DNA of 44,123 nucleotides, taken from contig JAFTWC010000063.1 of the NCBI GenBank assembly GCA_017465475.1, positions 1 to 44,123 on the forward strand, in the 5' to 3' direction. How positions within the stretch are numbered: position 1 is the stretch's first letter; the number at the start of each line of letters is the position of its first letter. Below are positions 39,715 through 44,123 of the stretch, piece by piece. The notes under the pieces were generated by a model. That model did no database searches, had not been told where the DNA came from, and saw only the letters and a list, made by a program, of their open reading frames with translations. A program made the position numbers and the translations under genes. The DNA is from Lachnospiraceae bacterium. GTDB taxonomy: Bacteria > Bacillota > Clostridia > Lachnospirales > Lachnospiraceae.

Positions 39715-41094
39715 CTACCGTAAAACCATCCGAATCAATTTCATATAAAGCTTCCTATACGGCTGATAACGCATGGGCAAATCCATCCACGTTTTCTTAT
39801 CTACAATACTCTTTTTATGAGAAAATGTATCAAATCCCACTTTCCCGTGATAAGCACCCATGCCGCTTTCACCTACACCGCCAAATCCCATATTGCTGGT
39901 AGCCAAATGAATAATGGTGTCATTGATGCAACCACCTCCAAAGGTACACCGTGCCATCACTTTTTTTGTCACCTTCTTATCCTGCCCGAAGACATACAAC
40001 GCCAGTGGTTTTTGTCTTCCGTTTACAATGGAAATGGCTTCATCCACATTTTCTATTGTTACAATCGGCAGCACCGGTCCAAATATTTCCTCCTGCATGA
40101 TGGAATCATGAAATGTAACATCCCGAAGAACCGTCGGTTCGATTTTAAGTAATGATCCGTCCGAGTTCCCACCATGGGCCACCTTACTCTTTTCAATGAG
40201 ACCACAAACCCGGGCAAAATGCTTCTCATTAATCATTTTACCGTAGGTGGGATTCGTAATCGGTGTTTCCCCATACTGCTTTACAATTTCTTCTTTTAAT
40301 GCAACCACCAACTGCTCCTGCACGGATTTCTCGCACAAAATATAATCCGGAGCCACACAGGTCTGACCGCAATTTAAATACTTTCCGAACACAATCCGCT
40401 TTGCAGCAAGTTTCATATTCGCACTCTTATCCACAATACACGGACTCTTGCCACCTAGCTCCAACGTCACCGGTGTCAAATTCTTTGCAGCCTGTGCCAT
40501 TACTTCTTTTCCTACCGATTGGCTTCCGGTAAAGAAAATGTAATCAAATTTTTCCTGAAGTAAACAAGTATTTTCTGCCCTTCCTCCGGTAACAACCGCC
40601 ACATATTCCGACGAAAACACTTCCTCCAGAATCTCTTTCATCACTTCACTTGTAGCCGGTGAATACGCACTTGGTTTTACCACCACCGTATTCCCTGCCG
40701 CCAAAGCATCCACCAAAGGCTCCATGGTCAACAAAAACGGGTAATTCCACGGACTCATAATCAAGGTCACACCATAAGGCATCGGCTTTACAAAGCTTCT
40801 GGAGGCAAACTGCGCAATCGGTGTAACCACCCGCTTTTCTCTTGCATAACGTTTCAGATGCTTCTGCATATACGTAATCTCACTTAACGTCAGCCCAATT
40901 TCACAAAAAAATGCCTCGTCACGACTCTTTCCCAAATCCTTTTTGATAGCTGCTGCAATCTTCTCTTCTTTAGCCTGAATTGCTTTCTTCAAGTTATCTA
41001 ATGCTTTCTTCCGAAATCCCGCCGGTAACGTGGCTCCGGACAAGAAATATTCTCTTTGCTTCTCTACAATTTTATTAATTTCTTCTCGTTCCAT
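39715..41094 (-). CDS. Aldehyde dehydrogenase, class 3 type
   Basis: The 459-residue NAD(P)-dependent enzyme has SPWNYPFLLTMEPLVDALAAGNTVVVKPS (cofactor region), the general base Glu212 in TLELGGKSP and the catalytic Cys246 in NCGQTCVAPDY. Its length and hydrophobic/basic C-terminus (YRKLYMKLIRMVLR) fit the class 3/AldH group that oxidises medium-chain and fatty aldehydes, with the tail possibly touching the membrane. It lies 76 bases downstream of the Fe-type alcohol dehydrogenase on the same strand, consistent with a two-step alcohol-aldehyde-acid conversion. Confidence 0.94.
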   Translation of the reverse strand: MEREEINKIVEKQREYFLSGATLPAGFRKKALDNLKKAIQAKEEKIAAAIKKDLGKSRDEAFFCEIGLTLSEITYMQKHLKRYAREKRVVTPIAQFASRSFVKPMPYGVTLIMSPWNYPFLLTMEPLVDALAAGNTVVVKPSAYSPATSEVMKEILEEVFSSEYVAVVTGGRAENTCLLQEKFDYIFFTGSQSVGKEVMAQAAKNLTPVTLELGGKSPCIVDKSANMKLAAKRIVFGKYLNCGQTCVAPDYILCEKSVQEQLVVALKEEIVKQYGETPITNPTYGKMINEKHFARVCGLIEKSKVAHGGNSDGSLLKIEPTVLRDVTFHDSIMQEEIFGPVLPIVTIENVDEAISIVNGRQKPLALYVFGQDKKVTKKVMARCTFGGGCINDTIIHLATSNMGFGGVGESGMGAYHGKVGFDTFSHKKSIVDKKTWMDLPMRYQPYRKLYMKLIRMVLR

Positions 41095-41170
41095 ATAGTT
41101 TTCTGTGCCACTGTCCTATAGCACAATTACTCCTTCTTTCTATTCTCATGGATACTTTCATATGTCCCCA

Positions 41171-42376
41171 TTATTTTTCTTCCATTACATTAAAATAAAA
41201 CTTTTCCAGTGCCCTCGCATCCATCAACTTCGGTACCGGATATAACGGATTGCCTTCTTTTGCAGCCAACTTCGCCAGCTCAGGAATATCCGCCTTAACA
41301 ATTCCGGAAAGTTTCATCGGAATTCCCATCGTCGCATTTAGTGCACGAATCTTTCCGATAAACAACTTTGCAGCATCTTCCTCTTTCGCATCCTCTTTCA
41401 CCAAACCGGCAGCCACTGCCAACAGCTTCAACTTACGGTATACCGTTTTTCCGTAAGCCTCCAACACATACGGCAACAAAACCGCATTGGCAAGCCCATG
41501 AGGTGTATTGTACTTTCCTCCCAGAGAGTGTGCTACCGCATGACAATACCCCACATAAGACTTAGAAAACGCCTTTCCGGCTAAAAACGATGCGTATAGC
41601 ATGTTCTTTCTTGCTTCCATGTCATTTCCGTTTGTATATACTTTTTCAATATTTTCAAAAATCAATCTTGTGGCTTCTAATGAATATTTTCTCGTCTCTT
41701 TCGTGGTCGAACGTCCAATAAAAGCTTCCACTGCATGGGTCAACGCATCCATGCCGGTAGTGGCTGTGATAAAAGCCGGCAATCCCTTCGTCACTTCCGG
41801 CATAAGAGCTGCATACTTTGGAATTAACGGAAAATCATTGATTGGAAACTTATGTCTTGTCTCCCCGTCCGTAATCACCGCTGCAAGCGTTGTTTCACTC
41901 CCGGTCCCCGCGGTGGTCGGTACCGCAATAAAGAGCGGAAGCTTTTTATGAATCTTTAAAATACCCTTCATCTTCGGAATAGACTGTTTTGGCTTTACAA
42001 TCCGAGCTCCTACCGCTTTTGCACAGTCCATGGGAGACCCTCCGCCAAATCCGATAATTCCGTTACAAGTATTCTCAATATAAAGGGCTCTTGCCTCCTC
42101 CACATTAGCAATGGTCGGATTTGCTACCGTTTTATCGTAAATGATATAAGCAACATTTCCCGCTTCTAATGTTCTCTTCAGTTTGTCCAATAACCCCAAC
42201 TGATGCAAACTTTCATCCGTAACAATAAGAACTGACTTAATACCACGCTTCCTTAAAACCTGTACAATCTCTTCTTCTTTTGACAAAACTCTCGGATCTC
42301 GATACGGCAATATCGGAATCGCAACACGAAAACACATCTGAAAAATTCTGCAAAATATTTTTTCTGCTATATTCAT
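41171..42376 (-). CDS. Iron-containing alcohol dehydrogenase
   Basis: The 401-residue group III dehydrogenase has the nucleotide segment GIIGFGGGSPMDCAKAVGA, the PTTAGTGSETT motif, and the metal-ligand region with the GMDALTHAVEAF helix and CHAVAHSLGGKYNTPHGLANAV. Substrate is likely a short- or medium-chain alcohol. ATG at 42376 is preferred because GGAGAG lies directly upstream; a TTG further up overlaps that site. An amphipathic N-terminus (MNIAEKIFCRIFQMCFRVAI) is unusual. The aldehyde dehydrogenase gene follows, so the pair probably forms an operon. Confidence 0.93.
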   Translation of the reverse strand: MNIAEKIFCRIFQMCFRVAIPILPYRDPRVLSKEEEIVQVLRKRGIKSVLIVTDESLHQLGLLDKLKRTLEAGNVAYIIYDKTVANPTIANVEEARALYIENTCNGIIGFGGGSPMDCAKAVGARIVKPKQSIPKMKGILKIHKKLPLFIAVPTTAGTGSETTLAAVITDGETRHKFPINDFPLIPKYAALMPEVTKGLPAFITATTGMDALTHAVEAFIGRSTTKETRKYSLEATRLIFENIEKVYTNGNDMEARKNMLYASFLAGKAFSKSYVGYCHAVAHSLGGKYNTPHGLANAVLLPYVLEAYGKTVYRKLKLLAVAAGLVKEDAKEEDAAKLFIGKIRALNATMGIPMKLSGIVKADIPELAKLAAKEGNPLYPVPKLMDARALEKFYFNVMEEK

Positions 42377-42422
42377 ATTTCTCTCCAATCACTTCTTTAT
42401 CCTTGGTCAGACCTGAATTATT

Positions 42423-42490
42423 CGTTATCTTTATAAATCATCCCCCAAAAATCCCTTTATAAGGATAACGGATACCCAAAAGAAAGTCAA
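42423..42490 (-). promoter_or_regulatory. Promoter of the alcohol dehydrogenase operon with overlapping inverted repeat
   Basis: Minus-strand TTGACT (42485-42490), 17-base spacer and TATCCT (42462-42467). An inverted repeat, CGTTATCTTTATAAA (42423-42437) against TTTATAAGGATAACG (42456-42470) with one mismatch, covers the -10 and the start region, as a repressor operator would. Confidence 0.6.
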
Positions 42491-42519
42491 GAAAAAAGGA
42501 CTGTTCAAAATGATTTCAG

Positions 42520-42564
42520 AAGAAAAAAGAACTGTTTCCTGCCATTACACAAAAAAACAGTTCT
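42520..42564 (-). terminator. Intrinsic terminator of the DUF3793 transcript
   Basis: On the minus strand AGAACTGTTT pairs with AAACAGTTCT and is followed by T5. It lies about 155 bases after the DUF3793 stop; the sequence between (42565-42720) shows no gene. Confidence 0.65.
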
Positions 42565-42720
42565 ATACTCTGTTGCAGTAAACAATGTAACTTCGCCCCC
42601 TTCTCTGTTACACCTTCTTCCACTGCCTAGGCCATAGCCTCAGTCTTCCCGGTTCTACTCCAATAAACTACTGCCACTTTACTCATCTCTTTTCCAACTT
42701 TTCTTAAATAATTATATATA

Positions 42721-43272
42721 TCAACTTGCAACAGTAAGTCTTTCAATAGACTTTCCCTTTGCAAAATGAGCGCAATATACTTCCGTACACTTTTTGTATT
42801 TTGCAAAAGTTCTCTTTGCTGCCTCTACATTTCCATATACTTTCCAGCATCCGACTAATTTACAACGTTCCGCTTTATTCTCAATGAATCCCCAAACATC
42901 TTCCGGAGGGTATCCTAGAAACAAACCAATCTCATGCGGAAACTCTTCGCTTCCTCCCAATCGTCTCATAAGATGAACTACACACTCATTTGACATCTTC
43001 ACATTGTAGCCTAATTCCGTCAAAATCTTGTAAGCCGTATCATTTTGAAAATCCTGTACCAAATGAGACGGACGAAACACATAAATCAATGCCCTGCCTT
43101 CCCGAAAGCGCAGCGGAATAATACGCAATCCTTTTTTTACTAAGCGACGATTCATTCGCCGAATACTATCCTTCATTTCCTCATCAGTCTCAAAACAGCA
43201 AGAAAAAATATTTCCGGTTTTCATTCCGGCCAAAGTAGGCGAACAATGCCTTACCAACATCTCCTCAGACAT
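42721..43272 (-). CDS. DUF3793-family protein
   Basis: The 183-residue protein has the family pattern: an opening VRHCSPTLAGMKTGNIFSC, the central GRALIYVFRPSHLVQDFQN, RRLGGSEEFPHEIGLFLGYPPEDVWGFIENK, and the closing LVGCWKVYGNVEAAKRTFAKYKKCTEVYC. Function is not established; in Clostridia these genes are commonly met near iron-transport (Feo) and flavodoxin genes. A strong promoter (TTGACA-17-TATACT) precedes it, with paired GGTTAGC/GCTAACC inverted repeats between promoter and ribosome site that look like a metal-responsive operator. It is the only gene of its transcript. Confidence 0.88.
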   Translation of the reverse strand: MSEEMLVRHCSPTLAGMKTGNIFSCCFETDEEMKDSIRRMNRRLVKKGLRIIPLRFREGRALIYVFRPSHLVQDFQNDTAYKILTELGYNVKMSNECVVHLMRRLGGSEEFPHEIGLFLGYPPEDVWGFIENKAERCKLVGCWKVYGNVEAAKRTFAKYKKCTEVYCAHFAKGKSIERLTVAS

Positions 43273-43373
43273 AAAAACTCCTTTCCGGCTTTCCTCTATT
43301 CCTCAGCTATGTAATCAACATCTCAAAAACTATCTTCTTTTTTATCACAACCCATACAACACTCAATCAATAA

Positions 43374-43425
43374 GTTAGCATCCGCTAACTCCTGAGTATT
43401 ATTTTGGTTAGCTTTCGCTAACCAA
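43374..43425 (-). promoter_or_regulatory. Two GTTAGC/GCTAAC inverted repeats upstream of DUF3793
   Basis: GTTAGC-ATCC-GCTAAC lies at 43374-43389, and the longer TTGGTTAGC-TTTC-GCTAACCAA at 43404-43425. Both lie just downstream of the -10. The half-site TTAG(G)TTAGC recalls DtxR/IdeR-type metal-dependent repressor sites. They cannot be terminators, as no T-run follows. Confidence 0.6.
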
Positions 43426-43429
43426 ATAT

Positions 43430-43458
43430 AGTATACACATAACTATTCATTTTGTCAA
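43430..43458 (-). promoter_or_regulatory. Promoter of the DUF3793 gene
   Basis: Minus-strand TTGACA (43453-43458), a 17-base spacer and TATACT (43430-43435). Confidence 0.85.
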
Positions 43459-43460
43459 CA

Positions 43461-43489
43461 TCTTATTTTTACTCAATGTACGTGAGAAG
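43461..43489 (-). repeat. Detached copy of the tRNA-Arg 3' tail
   Basis: 29 bases match 43714-43743 with one T inserted or deleted. The duplicated part covers the last 12 bases of tRNA-Arg (the 3' acceptor arm and the end of the T arm), the discriminator base, and the following ATTGAG and A-rich tract on the minus strand. Confidence 0.8.
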
Positions 43490-43683
43490 GCCCACAACGT
43501 CCAGTGGGTGCACAAGGTCCGGGGGACCTTGGTTCTGCACGGACCGTAGTGAAACGAAGACCGTCTGTCCTGGGCGGACCGGAGCGAAGCGGAGAATTCG
43601 AACTCGTTCGAAGACGAACCGGCCCAAGACATCCACCGGATGTCTGTACTGGGCGGACCGAAGCGGAGCGAAGACCTTCGAAC
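43490..43683. repeat. GC-rich insert with internal repeats
   Basis: This segment lies between the two copies of the tRNA-Arg tail. It contains three units around GGACCG (43541, 43576 and 43655) of the form GGACCG-AGCGAAGCGGAG, and hairpins such as AAGGTCC/GGACCTT and GACATCC/GGATGTC. It is distinctly richer in G+C than its flanks. No ribosome site or known protein motif supports the short open frames. Confidence 0.6.
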
Positions 43684-43724
43684 AAAAAATAAGAGATAGG
43701 ATTTTATCCTATCTCTTATTTTTT
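43684..43724. terminator. Palindromic terminator after the tRNA cluster
   Basis: A 19-base perfect stem, AAAAAATAAGAGATAGGAT and its complement with a TTT-type loop, begins 7 bases after tRNA-Arg on the minus strand. The flanking A/T runs make it usable from both sides. Confidence 0.85.
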
Positions 43725-43730
43725 ACTCAA

Positions 43731-43804
43731 TGTACGTGAGAAGATTCGAACTCCCGACACCTTGGTCCGTAGCCAAGTGCTCTATCCAGCTGAGCTACAC
43801 GTAC
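43731..43804 (-). tRNA. tRNA-Arg (anticodon ACG)
   Basis: Minus-strand cloverleaf with acceptor GTACGTG/CACGTAC, anticodon arm CTTGG-CTACGGA-CCAAG (anticodon ACG) and T arm CGGGA-GTTCGAAT-CTTCT-like. Discriminator A; CCA is not encoded. It is the last tRNA of the cluster. Confidence 0.94.
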
Positions 43805-43839
43805 ACACAACATTAAGTTGTTTGCAGTAAAACTGCAAA

Positions 43840-43925
43840 TGCCGCAGACCGGAATCGAACCGGTACGGGAGATTAGTCCCGCAGGATTTTAAGTCCTGTG
43901 CGTCTGCCAGTTCCGCCACTGCGGC
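43840..43925 (-). tRNA. tRNA-Leu (anticodon TAA)
   Basis: Minus-strand class II tRNA with acceptor GCCGCAG/CTGCGGC, anticodon arm CAGGA-CTTAAAA-TCCTG (anticodon TAA), the long variable arm of tRNA-Leu and T arm CCGGTTCGATTCCGG. No CCA encoded. Confidence 0.95.
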
Positions 43926-43970
43926 ACAGTCTTACTAATGTAAGTACTTGATGAATCCCTAAGGATTCGA

Positions 43971-44043
43971 TGGGGCCTATAGGGCTCGAACCTATGACCC
44001 TCTGCTTGTAAGGCAGATGCTCTCCCAGCTTAGCAAAGACCCC
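43971..44043 (-). tRNA. tRNA-Val (anticodon TAC)
   Basis: Minus-strand cloverleaf with acceptor GGGGTCT/AGGCCCC (one G-T pair), anticodon arm TCTGC-CTTACAA-GCAGA (anticodon TAC) and T arm ATAGG-TTCGAGC-CCTAT. No CCA encoded. Confidence 0.93.
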
Positions 44044-44063
44044 CCAAAAATTATATAAAAACA

Positions 44064-44123
44064 CGACCCAGATGGGACTCGAACCCACGACCTCCGCCGT
44101 GACAGGGCGGCGCTCTAACCACC
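44064..44123 (-). tRNA. tRNA-Asp (anticodon GTC), 5' end outside the window
   Basis: The 3' 60 bases are present: D-arm end, anticodon arm CCGCC-CTGTCAC-GGCGG (anticodon GTC), T arm TGGG-TTCGAGTC-CCA and 3' acceptor CTGGGTC with discriminator G. The 5' acceptor strand lies beyond the window end. Confidence 0.92.

Noticed and set aside
43452-43739. 95-codon frame across the GC-rich insert, and its two overlapping antisense frames
   Set aside because: All three are Arg/Pro/Thr-rich translations of the repeat units without ribosome sites.

Overview
The window looks like a chromosomal segment of a low-to-mid GC Clostridia genome, most likely Lachnospiraceae. Support comes from the T-box-controlled trpS, the glycine riboswitch, the DUF4177, DUF2500 and DUF3793 families, A+T-rich sigma-A promoters with GGAGG ribosome sites, tRNAs without an encoded CCA, and many XRE-TPR regulators. 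No sequence search was possible, so the taxonomic call is inference.

Layout. (1) 1-3.2 kb: the 3' end of carB, and trpS behind a Trp T-box; two copies of a ~135 bp structured intergenic repeat sit here. (2) 3.2-12 kb: two XRE-type sensors; an operon encoding a MerR-methyltransferase fusion, two nucleoside-phosphorylase-like enzymes and a GNAT acetyltransferase, read from a promoter with MerR geometry; a DJ-1/PfpI protein; a peptidase S51-HAD phosphatase fusion. (3) 12-18.5 kb: a ~290 bp palindromic element, a glycine-riboswitch-controlled symporter, a DMT permease, an isochorismatase-like hydrolase and a chemotaxis receptor. (4) 18.5-23.3 kb: GH51 arabinofuranosidase with a divergent AraC regulator, then argS preceded by an Arg-rich leader peptide and attenuator-like folds. 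(5) 23.3-30.3 kb: an AbiE toxin-antitoxin pair and a tandem array of four XRE-TPR paralogues interrupted by a TlyA-type methyltransferase, with a repeated intergenic cassette. (6) 30.3-36.3 kb: nucleoside hydrolase, MATE pump, THUMP methyltransferase, rhodanese, and an ECF sigma/anti-sigma pair. (7) 36.5-42.4 kb: an Asn-rich 58-residue protein with a four-residue period, a TerC-type membrane protein, an ABC-F ATPase, an aldehyde dehydrogenase and an Fe-dependent alcohol dehydrogenase. (8) 42.7-44.1 kb: a DUF3793 gene behind paired inverted repeats, then a minus-strand tRNA cluster Asp-Val-Leu-Arg. The 3' tail of tRNA-Arg is duplicated 253 bp downstream, around a GC-rich repetitive insert.

Regulation is the richest theme. 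Three amino-acid-responsive leaders appear (Trp T-box, glycine riboswitch, Arg leader peptide). Structured or palindromic intergenic elements tend to lie directly behind terminator T-tracts, and there is a strong concentration of XRE-TPR proteins. The strongest candidate for something little described is the argS leader. There a ribosome stalled on Arg codons could choose between mutually exclusive hairpins upstream of an intrinsic terminator, a job that in Firmicutes is normally done by a T-box.
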